Assembly (NCBI GenBank): GCA_963730225.1
Contig: CAVSQX010000002.1
Coordinates: forward strand, 372,001 to 436,000
DNA from: CAVSQX01 sp963730225
GTDB taxonomy: Bacteria; Planctomycetota; Phycisphaerae; Tepidisphaerales; Tepidisphaeraceae
DNA: 64,000 nucleotides
Reading direction: 5' to 3'
Positions 9,126-18,821 of the stretch are shown one piece after another. The position numbers and the translations under genes were made by a program. The notes beneath the pieces are model-generated. The model did not search any database, was not told the DNA's origin, and saw only the letters and a list, made by a program, of their open reading frames with translations. The first letter of the stretch is position 1; each line of letters begins with the position of its first letter.

Positions 9126-10527
9126 TTATCGAGCCTGCGGAGCCGCGCGCAGGCGCCACTCGACAACGCAAATTCCCGGATAATTCTTGCGTGAAACAGG
9201 CCGAAAGCCGTCCTGTTGGGCGGCGGGTTCCATGCCGTGTGCGTCTGTCTGCGACGCCACCAGCCAAAGCCGCTGCGCGGCGGCGGCTGGCATTTTCGTC
9301 ATGCGCACCAGATCGCCGCGCGTGCAGTAAAGATAGAAGACGCGGGCATCCATGGCGTCGACGCAGAAAACCGCATCGCCGGGAGAAGCGAGCCGGGTAA
9401 CCGCAGCAGCTGCATCGCGAGATCTGCACGCGGCCAGGCGTTGGTTCCGCGCTGAAGATCGTGAATCAGATTCGGCGATGCCAGCACGCACACTGAAAGC
9501 ATCGCCACGGCCGCGCCGGCTTGTCCGAAGGCGGCGATTCCGCGCGCCGCCAGCAGATAGATTCCGATCAACGCGGCGATTCCATAGCGAGGGACGAACA
9601 TCGGATGGCTGGGCGTGGAGGCCAGAATCGGCGTCGCCACCGGAAGCACGGCCAGCAGCAGCGCCAGGAGCACGTTGGGGTCGCGCTGGGTCCAACCGCG
9701 CCACAGGGCGATCAGGATGAAAATTCCAAGCAGGGCGGCCATCGGCCAGGTGTCGGCGTAGGAGAGCGCAGCGTCGCCGAACTTCGGCGGCAAAATCCAC
9801 GGGGCGCCGATTTGGATCACATTCATCATTTTTCCCAGCCATGGGCTAAACAGCAGAATGATGATCGCCTGCCATGTCAGCCAGCTGCGCAGCGGGGGAA
9901 TCTGATTTTGGCGTGCAAACCAAAGCAGAAGGAAGAAGATATTTCCCGCCAGCAAGATGAGTGCGCCGAACGGCTGAGTCCAGAGAATGGCGGCTCCGCT
10001 GGCGACGAGAACCATCGGCAGACGCGGACTTTTTTCACCGGCCAGCAGCTCCACCAGGGTATGACAGTAGAACAGGCAAAGCAGAATCAGCAGGCTGTAA
10101 CAGCGGGCTTGCTGGCAGTAGGCGATGTGATAGCGCGAAATCGCCAGCAGTGCGGCGGCGGCAAGGCCCACGGTTTCGGGCATGCGCCGGGCGCCAGACG
10201 TCGGGCCAGCAGATAGATCATCCCCACCGACGCGATGCCGCACAGCGCCGAAGGCAGCCGCAGTGAAAAATCAGAAGCTCCAAAAATGCGCACCCATCCA
10301 TTCATCAACAGAAAATAGAGCGGCGGCATGTTCTCCAGTTGAATCACCGTTTTGACGACATCCCGCAGCGGGGCGGTCGCCGATGCCACGGTGACGGCTT
10401 CGTCGAACCAGAGACTTTCGTGATCCAGATGCAGCAGGCGAAGCAATGCCGCCAGCAGAAGAATCGCGGCCAGAATCCACCGCGCCGCGGATCGGGTGAG
10501 GTCGAATTGGGCTACCGGTGTCTCCAT
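9126..10527 (-). CDS. GT-C/PMT-type membrane glycosyltransferase, split by two frameshifts
   Basis: Three overlapping frames together make one protein of about 466 residues. The first (10527 to about 10185) has the GT-C first-loop motif ESLWFDEAV (residues 37-45) and MPPLYFLLMNGW. The second (about 10195 to 9380) starts PETVGLAAAALLAIS, then YCQQARCYSLL and about eight membrane helices. The third ends DAVFCVDAMDARVFYLYC to the TAA at 9126. This order is that of ArnT/PMT_2-like (GT39/GT83-related) enzymes, which move lipid-linked sugars to acceptors outside the membrane. Both breaks fit a single missing base. It starts 20 bases after the MarR stop and may be co-transcribed with it. Acceptor unknown. 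Confidence 0.78.
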
Positions 10528-10547
10528 GACGGCGTTGATTTTCGTGG

Positions 10548-11045
10548 TTACTCGCGCGAGCGATTGGCGGCGATGATTTGCGCGAGTTGGCGCTGCGATA
10601 CCTCGGAGGTCTTTTCCAGATAATCGCAGATCAGTTGCAGTTGCTGATCGCTGTAGCGGTCGACGAGACTCATGTAGGCGGCGCCGATCGCTTCGTATTT
10701 GGGAATCAGCGGCTTGAGGCTTTCGGCGCGGACGCGGATGAACACCTTTCGGCGGTCGCGCGTGTCGCGGACGCGCTGGATGAACCTTCGTTTCTCGAGC
10801 CGGTCGAGGATGTGCGTGATGGCGCCGGTGGTCAGGCCGGTCAGATCGGCCAGCTGGCCCGCGGTCACGACGCCGTCGGCGCGAAGGATCAGGTCGATGC
10901 ACTTGGTGTCGGTGGCGTTGAGGCCGACGCTCTGGGCGATGGCTTGGTGAAGAAAGACGGTCTGCGTGCTCATCGTTCGGCCCAGATCCCAGAGCTTGCC
11001 GAGCAGTTCACGCCGGTTGGATTTTTTGGGGTTCACGGTTGACAT
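10548..11045 (-). CDS. MarR-family transcriptional regulator
   Basis: This 165-residue protein has a central winged helix typical of MarR. The recognition-helix part is TAGQLADLTGLTTGAITHILDRLEKR, given here only by its ends (about residues 62-88), and the wing is RDTRDRRKVFIRV. The dimerising N- and C-terminal helices are present. It is divergent from a SAM methyltransferase across a 68-base gap that holds an inverted repeat directly before its start codon. Autorepression and control of the methyltransferase are therefore likely. A glycosyltransferase follows 20 bases downstream on the same strand. The ligand is unknown. Confidence 0.92.
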   Translation of the reverse strand: MSTVNPKKSNRRELLGKLWDLGRTMSTQTVFLHQAIAQSVGLNATDTKCIDLILRADGVVTAGQLADLTGLTTGAITHILDRLEKRRFIQRVRDTRDRRKVFIRVRAESLKPLIPKYEAIGAAYMSLVDRYSDQQLQLICDYLEKTSEVSQRQLAQIIAANRSRE

Positions 11046-11067
11046 TATATACCTGCATTATTAAGAT
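11039..11067 (+). promoter_or_regulatory. Sigma-70 promoter of the methyltransferase
   Basis: A perfect -35 box TTGACA (11039-11044) is followed after exactly 17 bases by TAAGAT (11062-11067). The first start codon downstream is the methyltransferase ATG at 11114, preceded by AAAGGAG. The -35 box lies inside the first codons of the divergent marR gene. Confidence 0.7.
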
Positions 11068-11078
11068 TCTGTAATAAT
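11057..11078. promoter_or_regulatory. Palindromic operator, probable MarR binding site
   Basis: ATTATTA (11057-11063) and TAATAAT (11072-11078) form a perfect 7-base inverted repeat around an 8-base spacer, in an AT-rich gap within GC-rich DNA. The palindrome covers the -10 box of the methyltransferase promoter and sits 12 bases from the marR start codon. Binding there could repress both genes. The assignment to this MarR is inferred from position. Confidence 0.65.
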
Positions 11079-11113
11079 AAGATATTAGCCGGAGTTCTCA
11101 AAAGGAGCCATTC

Positions 11114-11794
11114 ATGCAATCGACGGTCAGCAAAGCATACAAGGGAAAGGCGATGGAAGGATGGACCGCCCGGTGGTACACGCGCACGCGGCGAAACGAT
11201 TTGGAGGATTTCCGCCGGCAGGCCCGGGGCGTGGCGGAGCGTTTGTCGGCGGGGTGCAGCGTGCTTGAGGTGGCGCCGGGTCCGGGGTTTTTTGCCATCG
11301 AGTTGGCCAGGCTGGGAGATTTCAGGATCACGGGGCTGGATATCAGCCGGAGCTTCGTCGAGATCGCGACGGAGAACGCCGCGACCGCCGGCGTGAAAGT
11401 CGACTTTCGACTGGGGAACGCTTCGGCGATGCCCTTCGACGATGAGTCGTTCGATTTTGTTTATTGCTCGGCGGCGTTCAAGAATTTTTCGGAGCCGATC
11501 AAGGCCCTGGACGAAATGCATCGGGTTCTGCGCGGCGGCGGCGGGGCGATGGTGGTCGATCTTCGCAAGGATGTCTCGCTCGATGAGATCCGCTCGTACG
11601 TGAAGCAAAGCGGGCGCAGGCGGCTGGACGCATGGATGACCAACTTCGCTTTCCGGCACATGTTGGTGAAGCGCGCGTACGGTCAGGACCAATTCATGCA
11701 GATGGCCCGGCAGAGCCGATTCGGCTCGTGCCAGATCAACACGGATACCATCGGGCTGGAGGTGCAATTCAGCAAACCGGTTCACAGTCGGTAA
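11114..11794 (+). CDS. SAM-dependent methyltransferase (class I, Methyltransf_11 type)
   Basis: This 226-residue protein has SAM motif I LEVAPGPGFFAIELA (about residues 50-64), the acidic residue after GLDIS, and motif II with MPFDDESFDFVYC, all standard for class I small-molecule methyltransferases. A strong ribosome-binding site AAAGGAG precedes the ATG. It is divergent from marR and probably controlled by it. Its 3' end overlaps the convergent kinase gene by 13 bases. In other genomes such MarR/methyltransferase pairs often answer small toxic compounds, but the substrate here cannot be inferred. Confidence 0.88.
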   Translation: MQSTVSKAYKGKAMEGWTARWYTRTRRNDLEDFRRQARGVAERLSAGCSVLEVAPGPGFFAIELARLGDFRITGLDISRSFVEIATENAATAGVKVDFRLGNASAMPFDDESFDFVYCSAAFKNFSEPIKALDEMHRVLRGGGGAMVVDLRKDVSLDEIRSYVKQSGRRRLDAWMTNFAFRHMLVKRAYGQDQFMQMARQSRFGSCQINTDTIGLEVQFSKPVHSR

Positions 11795-14559
11795 GTCTTG
11801 GTCGTCAGCACCCACGCCGTTGTCGCCAGGGCGACGATCATCACGAATTCGAGGATGGTGCTCTGGGCGTACCAAATGGAGAGGTCCGAGGTAATGGGCT
11901 GATTCCAAATGGACCAGGCGGTGAAAATGGCGGCGATGGCCGTGACGAGGCCGAATCGCACCAAGGCGATCATCAGCAGCACAACCATGGCGGATTCGAA
12001 GCACCAGTTTAACGGGTCGGCGGCGTGCCAGCGCACGCTGACGGCCGCGCCGACGAGGATGAACGCGGCGCCGGCGAGCCATTTGCCGCGGAGAATCAGG
12101 CGCAACAGGACCAGCAGCAGAAGGCACAAAAGTGCCGCGGCGACGGCCTGAACCATCGTGAGCATCAACGTGCTGGACGGACTGTTGAATGCGAGCATGC
12201 GTACTTTTACGTCCACGCGTGGCAGCGCCAGGGCGCGACCGAGCCATTCGGGCACCATGTTTTTGAACTGATCGATGAGCATGTACGCCACACCGATCAC
12301 CATGCCGATGAGAATGTGGGCGGCGACGAGTGGATCGGCGATTCGGCCCGCAAGAATGCGGCTCCAGGAGATGATCGTCTCGGGCCAGATGCGGCGGACG
12401 TACGGCTCCAGCGCCAAGTAAATCATCCACACCAACGCCGCGTGCACCAGAACCGAGCCAAGCATGCGCGAGAGCAGTTCCAGTTCCAGTTGAACCTGTG
12501 GAACGTGGTGCGCGACGAGCAACCAAATGGAAAGTTCGAGAAGTCCGAAAAACAGCGCGACGCGACCCGCTCCCCGACGATCGCCTCGGCCATCGCGTAG
12601 GTTCCAGCTCACCAGCCCGAACGAGCCTGCGACCAATGCGATCAGCAACATCGCTTGAAATGTGACGTATGTGGAGCCGGCCAATGCGGAATCGTCGGCG
12701 GGCAAGGGGAGCGATTTTTCCCACGGCTCGACGATGCGGAAGGCGATCGGCGCGCCGGCGAGCGAAGCCGCCTCGATGCGAATGGGAACCTGCGGCTCTT
12801 CGGGATACACGCCGTCCCATGCGAAACGGGCGTCGGCATAGGCGGGCGGTCGGAGAGTAGGCGCTACGCTTTTGAATTTATCGATGTCCAAGCCGGCGGC
12901 GGTGAAAAGGTCGGCGAATTTGGCAACCGATGCCGAAGCGGAAGATGCCTCGGTAGCACTATCAGCCGGATCGGGGATCACTTCCAATCGCTTGAGCCGA
13001 CCCAGCACATCGAGCCAGACCTGCTTGGAACCGGGACCCAATCGGCCGGGATCCTCGGGTGTAATCGTGCCGAGAAAATCCTCAGAGACCAGATACTGCG
13101 AACTCTGGCAATACCAGAAATAGACAGCGCCGGGCCGCACGTTCCCGAGCCTTTCCCATTGCCGTACCTTGGGCTGATAATGCTCGATGAAGTGGGCGAA
13201 ATTTTCATCGAACCAGAAGTCATAGGCGCGATCGACGCTTGGTCCAGCTTGACTGGCCAGCAGCAGCACGGCCCGAGCATTTTCCGCCAGCACGTCGGGC
13301 GGTTTCTCGAGATGTCCCTGCGGAATAAAAAATGCGAATCGCGAGAGCAGGATGATGGCCACCAGGCCGACAATGGTTGCGGCCAGGCAGATGGAAGCGA
13401 CGAAGCGTGAAAGGCCGACATTTCCACCGGCGTCGGCAACGACTTGCGGTGAAGGGGTTTGACCGGCCGCCAGCGCCGCCGCCAGCGCATCACCGCCGGG
13501 CAGCGCAGCCGCCGCGGCGATGGCGCTGCCGGGCCGGCTCTGAGGGTCTTTTTCCAGACACTGCTGGATCACCCGTTCCACTAGGGGGTCTATGCCCGGC
13601 TCCCACTTGGACGGGGGCGCGGGGACGACGGTTTCGTGCAGGCGCTTGTACTCCAGCGGTGTGTGCGCTTCGAACATCGGCTTGCCGGTGAAAATTTCGT
13701 AGAGCACCACACCCAGCGAGTAGATGTCGCTGCGCGTGGTGGCTTTCTGCCCGGAGAAAAGCTCTGGAGCCATGTATGCGGGAGTGCCGGTAGGCGCGCC
13801 GCGGCCGGCTTCGTCAACGGTGGCGGCGATGCCGAAGTCGGTGACGCGAACTTGTCCTTCGCCGTCGAGCATGACGTTGGCGAGCTTGAGATCACGGTGC
13901 AGCACGCTGCAGCGGTGGGCGGCGGCGAGGGCGGCGCACAATTGGCGGGCAATCTGAAGCGCCTTGCCGGCGGAGATGCGTCCGATCCGCCGGAGCAGCG
14001 AGGCGAGGTTTTCGCCGTCGACGTATTCCATCGTGATGAACGCCTCGCCATCGACATGGCCGAGATCGAAAACGCGGCAGACGTTGGGGTGGGTTACCTG
14101 TCGACTGAGGCGCACTTCGTTTCGCAGCCATTGAAGCCAGGTGGGATCTTTTCCGTGGTCCTGAGAGAGGAACTTGAGGGCGACGGGCAGATCAAGCGTC
14201 AGGTCGTCGGCGCGATAGACTTCGCCCATGCCGCCGGCGCCGACCGGCGCGACGATGCGGTAGCGGTCGGCCAGGACGGTGCCGGGAGCGAAGCGGGAAG
14301 GAAGGATCGAGGTTCCCGAGCCGGAGGATTTGGGTCGCGGGCTGTCAGCGGTGGGCGTGCGGCGATTTTGCGAAGGGGGCGATTCCATCGCATCGGCGTC
14401 TTTTCCCTTGCGGTGCTCGGCGAGCAACGATTGCACTTCATCACGGAGCTCGACATCGCCGCCGGCCAATTCCGCCACGGCGGCGTCCTGCTCGTTGGCC
14501 GGGCGGTCGCAGACGGCGAGAAAAACCACCTTGATGCGCTCGTACCGCTGGGGGGTCAT
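11782..14559 (-). CDS. Membrane Ser/Thr protein kinase with large C-terminal transmembrane region
   Basis: This is about 925 residues from the chosen ATG at 14559 (MTPQRYERIK, a start typical of planctomycete kinases); the frame opens at 14625. After a 90-residue N-terminal region comes a Hanks-type kinase domain: glycine loop GAGGMGEV (107-114), catalytic Lys129, HRDLK (221-225), DFG (241-243) and YMAPELF. All catalytic residues are present. After the kinase are a single helix and a mainly soluble extracytoplasmic part of about 250 residues. About ten hydrophobic helices then run to the C-terminus, which is unusual for bacterial kinases and suggests a membrane sensor. An ECF sigma factor gene is 2 kb away. 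Signal and targets are unknown. Confidence 0.9.
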   Translation of the reverse strand: MTPQRYERIKVVFLAVCDRPANEQDAAVAELAGGDVELRDEVQSLLAEHRKGKDADAMESPPSQNRRTPTADSPRPKSSGSGTSILPSRFAPGTVLADRYRIVAPVGAGGMGEVYRADDLTLDLPVALKFLSQDHGKDPTWLQWLRNEVRLSRQVTHPNVCRVFDLGHVDGEAFITMEYVDGENLASLLRRIGRISAGKALQIARQLCAALAAAHRCSVLHRDLKLANVMLDGEGQVRVTDFGIAATVDEAGRGAPTGTPAYMAPELFSGQKATTRSDIYSLGVVLYEIFTGKPMFEAHTPLEYKRLHETVVPAPPSKWEPGIDPLVERVIQQCLEKDPQSRPGSAIAAAAALPGGDALAAALAAGQTPSPQVVADAGGNVGLSRFVASICLAATIVGLVAIILLSRFAFFIPQGHLEKPPDVLAENARAVLLLASQAGPSVDRAYDFWFDENFAHFIEHYQPKVRQWERLGNVRPGAVYFWYCQSSQYLVSEDFLGTITPEDPGRLGPGSKQVWLDVLGRLKRLEVIPDPADSATEASSASASVAKFADLFTAAGLDIDKFKSVAPTLRPPAYADARFAWDGVYPEEPQVPIRIEAASLAGAPIAFRIVEPWEKSLPLPADDSALAGSTYVTFQAMLLIALVAGSFGLVSWNLRDGRGDRRGAGRVALFFGLLELSIWLLVAHHVPQVQLELELLSRMLGSVLVHAALVWMIYLALEPYVRRIWPETIISWSRILAGRIADPLVAAHILIGMVIGVAYMLIDQFKNMVPEWLGRALALPRVDVKVRMLAFNSPSSTLMLTMVQAVAAALLCLLLLVLLRLILRGKWLAGAAFILVGAAVSVRWHAADPLNWCFESAMVVLLMIALVRFGLVTAIAAIFTAWSIWNQPITSDLSIWYAQSTILEFVMIVALATTAWVLTTKTYRL

Positions 14560-14670
14560 ACGCTGCACGTAAGGATTTGCGCTAGCTTGGCTAATGATAC
14601 CAATTCCGGGCGTGGTTTCTTCCAAAATCTGGAAAAGCGGAGGTAGCGGCGCGTTAGAGCTTGTTGGCTT

Positions 14671-16521
14671 ATGACCATACTACAAAGCGGTTCTACCGTC
14701 GCATGGGTTGAGCGCGACCCCGCGTTGCCGTTGAGCGGAAATGTGCATCTGCGCAAGTGGGTGCAGAAGATGGCACGATTGACGCAGCCGGCGGCGATTC
14801 ACTGGGTGGACGGCTCGCAGGAAGAATATGACGCTCTGTGCGCAGATGGTCGAAGCGGGGACGTTTATCAGGCTCAACGAGAAGCTTTGGCCCGGTTGTT
14901 ATTACGCGCGCTCGGATGCCAGCGACGTGGCGCGGGTGGAGGACCGCACATTCATCTGCTCGCTGTCGCAGGCGGCGGCGGGCGTGACGAACAACTGGGA
15001 AGATCCCTTCAAGATGCGGCGCACGCTCAAGGAGCTCTTCAGCGGCTCGATGCGCGGGCGAACGATGTATGTGCTGCCGTTCAGCATGGGACCGGTGGGC
15101 TCGCCGATGTCGCAGATCGGCGTGCAACTGACCGATTCGCCGTACGTCGTCGTCAGCACGCGAATCATGGCACGCATCGGGCTGGCGGTTCTGGCGGAGA
15201 TCGACGAGGGAGAAAAACGCGTAGTGCCGTGCATGCACACGCTGGGCGCACCGCTGGAAGCGGGGCAGCGCGACGTGCCGTGGCCGTGCAACAGGGAGAA
15301 GTACATCGTCCATTTCCCCGAGACGCGGGAAATCTGGTCCTACGGATCGGGCTACGGAGGCAACGCCCTGCTGGGCAAGAAATGTTTTGCGTTGCGGATC
15401 GCGTCGAATATTGCCCGCGACGAAGGATGGATGGCCGAGCACATGTTGATCCTGGGTGTGGAGAATCCGCAGGGAGAAAAGACGTATGTGTCGGCGGCAT
15501 TTCCGTCGGGGTGCGGCAAGACGAATTTTGCGATGTTAATTCCCGGCGAGGGATTTGAAGGGTGGAAAATCTGGACGGTGGGCGACGACATCGCGTGGCT
15601 GAAGCCGGATGCCCAGCATCGGCTGCGTGCGATTAACCCCGAGGCCGGATTCTTCGGGGTGGCGCCGGGCACATCGTGGAAGACCAATCCAAACGCGATG
15701 GCCACGCTTTCCCGAAATTCCATCTTTACCAATGTCGCGCTGACGCCCGAAGGCGGAGTCTGGTGGGAAGGCATGACCGATGAACCACCGGCGGAATGTC
15801 TTGATTGGCAGGGAAACCGCTGGACGCCGGAAATTGCTCGAGAGACCGGAGCCAGGGCGGCGCATCCCAATGCGCGATTCACCGCTCCGGCCCGGCAGTG
15901 TCCGACGATGGATCCGGCGTGGGAGGATCCGCAGGGCGTTCCGATCAGCGCGATCATTTTCGGCGGTCGTCGGGCGGGCACATTGCCGCTGGTTTACCAG
16001 GCGTTCAACTGGAGTTCGGGCGTGTACATCGGAGCGACGATGGGCTCGGAGATGACGGCCGCCGCCGGCGGAACGGTGGGCAAAATCCGCCGCGATCCGA
16101 TGGCGATGCTGCCGTTCTGCGGCTACCACATGGGGGATTATTTTCGCCACTGGATTCGGATGCAGCGTGCCCTGTCGGAGACGCCGCGCGTGTTTCATGT
16201 GAACTGGTTCCGCAAGGGCGCCGATGGGCAATTCATCTGGCCGGGATTCGGCCAGAACATGCGCGTGTTGAAATGGATCGTGGATCGGCGCGGGGGCGTG
16301 CGCTGGGAAAGGAGACGCCGATCGGGTGGGTGCCGCGCTATGAGGATCTCGAATGGCGCGGGCTGAATTTCTCCAGGGAGCGGTTCGACGAACTTCAGGC
16401 GTTCGATCGAGCGGCGTGGAAAGCGGAGGTTCTGGGGCACGAGGAGTTGTTCATCGAACTGCACGACCGCCTGCCGCCGGAGATGGTGTACGAGAGGGAA
16501 CTGCTGCTGTTTCGACTTTAG
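14671..16521 (+). CDS. pckG: Phosphoenolpyruvate carboxykinase (GTP), split by two frameshifts
   Basis: Three frames join into one protein of about 617 residues that follows actinobacterial-type GTP PEPCK from end to end. Frame 1 ends in VDGSQEEYDALC. Frame 2 starts AQMVEAGTFIRLNEK and holds ARSDASDVARVEDRTF, the GTP loop FPSGCGKTN with its reactive Cys, GDDIAWLKPD and FGVAPGTSW. Frame 3 holds ETPIGWVPRYEDL and the C-terminus. Break 1, at 14839-14845, fits loss of one GC from TGCGCGCAG. Break 2 fits loss of one G from the G run at 16292-16296. The enzyme links oxaloacetate and PEP in gluconeogenesis. The stop overlaps the convergent ECF sigma gene. Identity is certain; the breaks are probably sequence errors. 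Confidence 0.92.
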
Positions 16522-17117
16522 CGATTCGACGATTTCGAGTCGGTGCCGCGCGTGAGCTCCCGGCGAAGCCACGAGCGGGCCATCGTCCATTCTCCTTCGA
16601 TGGTGCGCTTGGAGAGGCCGGTGGCGGCAGCGACCTCGTCAACGGTCATGCCGCCGACGAAGCGGAGTTGGATGATGCGGGCTTGGCGCGGATCGAGAGC
16701 GGCAAGGCGCTCGAGCGCTTCATCCAGCGCTGCCAGGTCATCACCGCGGCGGGATGAAAGCGCGATGGCCTCGTGAAGGGTCACGCGCGCCATTCCGCCG
16801 CCTCGTTTGGCTCGGCCACGGTTTCGAGCGTAATCGACGATGACGCGTCGGATGGTCTGCGCACCGATAGCCAGGAAATGCATCCGGCTCTTCCATTGAA
16901 CCCGGGCCTGCTGGGTCAGCCGAAGATACGCTTCGTGGACCAACTCGGTGGGTTGAAGGGTGTGCCCGCGCCGTTCGTTGGCCAACTGGCGGGCGGCCAA
17001 GGCGCGGAAATCATCGTAAACCAGCGGCATGAGCTTGGCGGCGGCGGAGCGATCGCCGGCACGCAGATTTAACAGAAGTTGTGTGGCGTGAGGCGTAGTG
17101 CTTCTCATGGCAGGCAT
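16518..17117 (-). CDS. ECF RNA polymerase sigma factor (TIGR02999/Sigma70_ECF type)
   Basis: This 199-residue sigma factor has region 2 (YDDFRALAARQL, then LQPTELVHEAYLRL) and region 4 (LEALAALDPRQARIIQLRF-like helix, then TVDEVAAATGLSKRTIEGEW). The ELVHEAYLRL motif and the overall length mark the TIGR02999 group, which is abundant in planctomycetes and acidobacteria. Starts at 17117 or 17108 (second Met) are both possible. No anti-sigma gene is adjacent; in this group control often involves Ser/Thr kinases, and one is encoded 2 kb away. It is convergent with pckG, overlapping its last bases. Confidence 0.92.
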   Translation of the reverse strand: MPAMRSTTPHATQLLLNLRAGDRSAAAKLMPLVYDDFRALAARQLANERRGHTLQPTELVHEAYLRLTQQARVQWKSRMHFLAIGAQTIRRVIVDYARNRGRAKRGGGMARVTLHEAIALSSRRGDDLAALDEALERLAALDPRQARIIQLRFVGGMTVDEVAAATGLSKRTIEGEWTMARSWLRRELTRGTDSKSSNR

Positions 17118-17182
17118 TGCGGATTTTGGGGGTAATTATCGCGTTATGGATAGCGAGAAACAAGCATTTTTTTGGCGGTTTC

Positions 17183-17401
17183 ATGATTGATACGTCGCAA
17201 TGCCAACTTCGACGCCGGATTTCGCCCGCCGGCGAGGCGAGCCGATATGTTTTTATTCAACGGGCCCGATGCCCCCGATGCGGGCAGGCCGCCATACGCA
17301 AGTATCGCACCAATCCGCCGGAGACGGATGGCTCACGCACCAGCTATGCCATGTGCGTTAGAGACGGGTGCGGATGGACCGGGTTTCTGATCGAAGAATG
17401 A
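17183..17401 (+). CDS. Small zinc-ribbon protein
   Basis: This 72-residue protein has four cysteines as C30-x2-C33 and C58-x4-C63, a zinc-ribbon pattern like that of small transcription-related proteins such as TFIIS-type ribbons. The same frame stays open from 17117, but the ATG at 17183 begins the plausible protein; the upstream residues are unlike a conserved N-terminus. It lies between the ECF sigma gene and the symporter, 37 bases before the latter, and may share its transcript. I know no specific function. Confidence 0.55.
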   Translation: MIDTSQCQLRRRISPAGEASRYVFIQRARCPRCGQAAIRKYRTNPPETDGSRTSYAMCVRDGCGWTGFLIEE

Positions 17402-17438
17402 AACCAAGTCGCCAAACGCATTTCTGGCGCAAGTAAAA

Positions 17439-18812
17439 ATGTCGATCATCACGCCTCCACACATCGTCGCGGCCTCCGAGGAAACCGCGCCCACAGCACC
17501 GGACCGGGCTGGAAAATTCTGGCCGCAGGGATGGTGGAATCTGATGGAAAAGCGGGTGGGAGTGATCCCGCTGCCGGTTGTGGCGGCGCTGATCGGGCTG
17601 ATTGGATATTTCCTGTGGCTCGGAAAACTGCCGACGGAAATCTGCATGATGATCGGAGTGATCGGCGTGGGCGGGTTCGTCTGCGGCGAAGTTGGAGACC
17701 GGCTGCCGCTGCTGCGCCACGTCGGCGGGGCGGTCATCCTGGCGATGTTCATTCCGTCGGCGTTCATCTATTACAAGCTGCTTCCCAACGCCATCGCCCA
17801 GCCGGTCGCAGACTTCACCAAGTCGTCGCAGTTTTTGTATCTTTTCATCACCGCGCTGATCGTCGGAAGCATCCTTGGAATGGATCGCAATGTGCTCATC
17901 CGCGGATTTCTGAAAATCTTTCTACCCCTGGGCATCGGATCGATCGCCGCCATCGCGGTGGGCACGGCGGTGGGAACGACGCTGGGACTGGGCGCCGGCA
18001 ACACGCTGCTGTTTATCGTCATTCCGATCATGGCGGGCGGGATCGGCGAGGGGGCGATACCGCTTTCGACCGGCTATGCCCAGATCATGCACCGCCACCA
18101 GTCTGACATCTTCGCCGCGGTTCTGCCGGCGGTTATCTTCGGCAACATCACGGCGACGGTGTCGGCGGGATTGTTGAATTCCGCGGGAAAAAAGTATCCC
18201 CGTTACACCGGCGAAGGCCGCCTCCAGCCGGGCGAGCAGGACGACATGAACCCGACGCAGCATGAAGTCGGATCTTCGATGGACGTGGATCACATCGCGG
18301 CCGCCGGGATGTTTGCCATCACGCTTTATCTTCTTGGCCTGGCGGGCAAGGAGGCGTTTGGATTTCCGGCGCCGGTGACGATGCTGTTTCTGGCGGTGAT
18401 CGCCAAGCTCACGTTCGCGGTTCCGCCGAAAACACAGCAGGGGGCTTATATTCTCTACCGCTTCTTCCGGGTGGCGGTCACGTACCCGCTGCTGTTTGCC
18501 CTGGGTGTAACACTCGTGCCGTGGGATAAGATGATGGAGGCCTTTTACTGGAAGAATCTGATCACGATCGTGGCGACGGTTTGCACACTGATCGCCAGCG
18601 GATGGATCGTCGGCCGATGGATCAAGCTCTATCCGATCGAATCGGCGATTCTCAACGCCTGCCACAGCGGGATGGGGGGCACGGGAGATGTCGCCGTTCT
18701 TGCCGCGGCCAATCGCATGCAGCTCATGCCGTTCGCGCAGGTGGCCACGCGCATCGGCGGGGCGATCACGGTGACGCTGACGTTGCTGGCGCTGCACGGT
18801 TTGTGGCGATAA
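17439..18812 (+). CDS. 2-Hydroxycarboxylate (citrate/malate):Na+ symporter, CitS/MaeN family
   Basis: This 457-residue membrane protein has about eleven helices. The two re-entrant GGxG loops of the 2HCT family are visible: GGIGEGAIPLS in the first half and CHSGMGGTGD in the second. It should import citrate, malate or a related acid with Na+. Its position near PEP carboxykinase suggests use of C4 or C6 acids for gluconeogenesis; that link is inferred. Length is normal and the frame is unbroken. It is convergent with the hydrolase gene, whose stop is 10 bases away. Confidence 0.92.
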   Translation: MSIITPPHIVAASEETAPTAPDRAGKFWPQGWWNLMEKRVGVIPLPVVAALIGLIGYFLWLGKLPTEICMMIGVIGVGGFVCGEVGDRLPLLRHVGGAVILAMFIPSAFIYYKLLPNAIAQPVADFTKSSQFLYLFITALIVGSILGMDRNVLIRGFLKIFLPLGIGSIAAIAVGTAVGTTLGLGAGNTLLFIVIPIMAGGIGEGAIPLSTGYAQIMHRHQSDIFAAVLPAVIFGNITATVSAGLLNSAGKKYPRYTGEGRLQPGEQDDMNPTQHEVGSSMDVDHIAAAGMFAITLYLLGLAGKEAFGFPAPVTMLFLAVIAKLTFAVPPKTQQGAYILYRFFRVAVTYPLLFALGVTLVPWDKMMEAFYWKNLITIVATVCTLIASGWIVGRWIKLYPIESAILNACHSGMGGTGDVAVLAAANRMQLMPFAQVATRIGGAITVTLTLLALHGLWR

Positions 18813-18821
18813 CCTCAACGG

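Noticed and set aside
10087..10902. A 271-residue gene starting at 10902
   Set aside because: The part above 10527 is antisense/out-of-frame to marR; only the section from METPVAQ at 10527 is the glycosyltransferase N-terminus.
14828..16366. A shorter PEP carboxykinase starting at the ATG at 14828
   Set aside because: It would lack the conserved N-terminus that is present in the preceding frame and the C-terminus present in the following one; a frameshifted full gene explains all parts.
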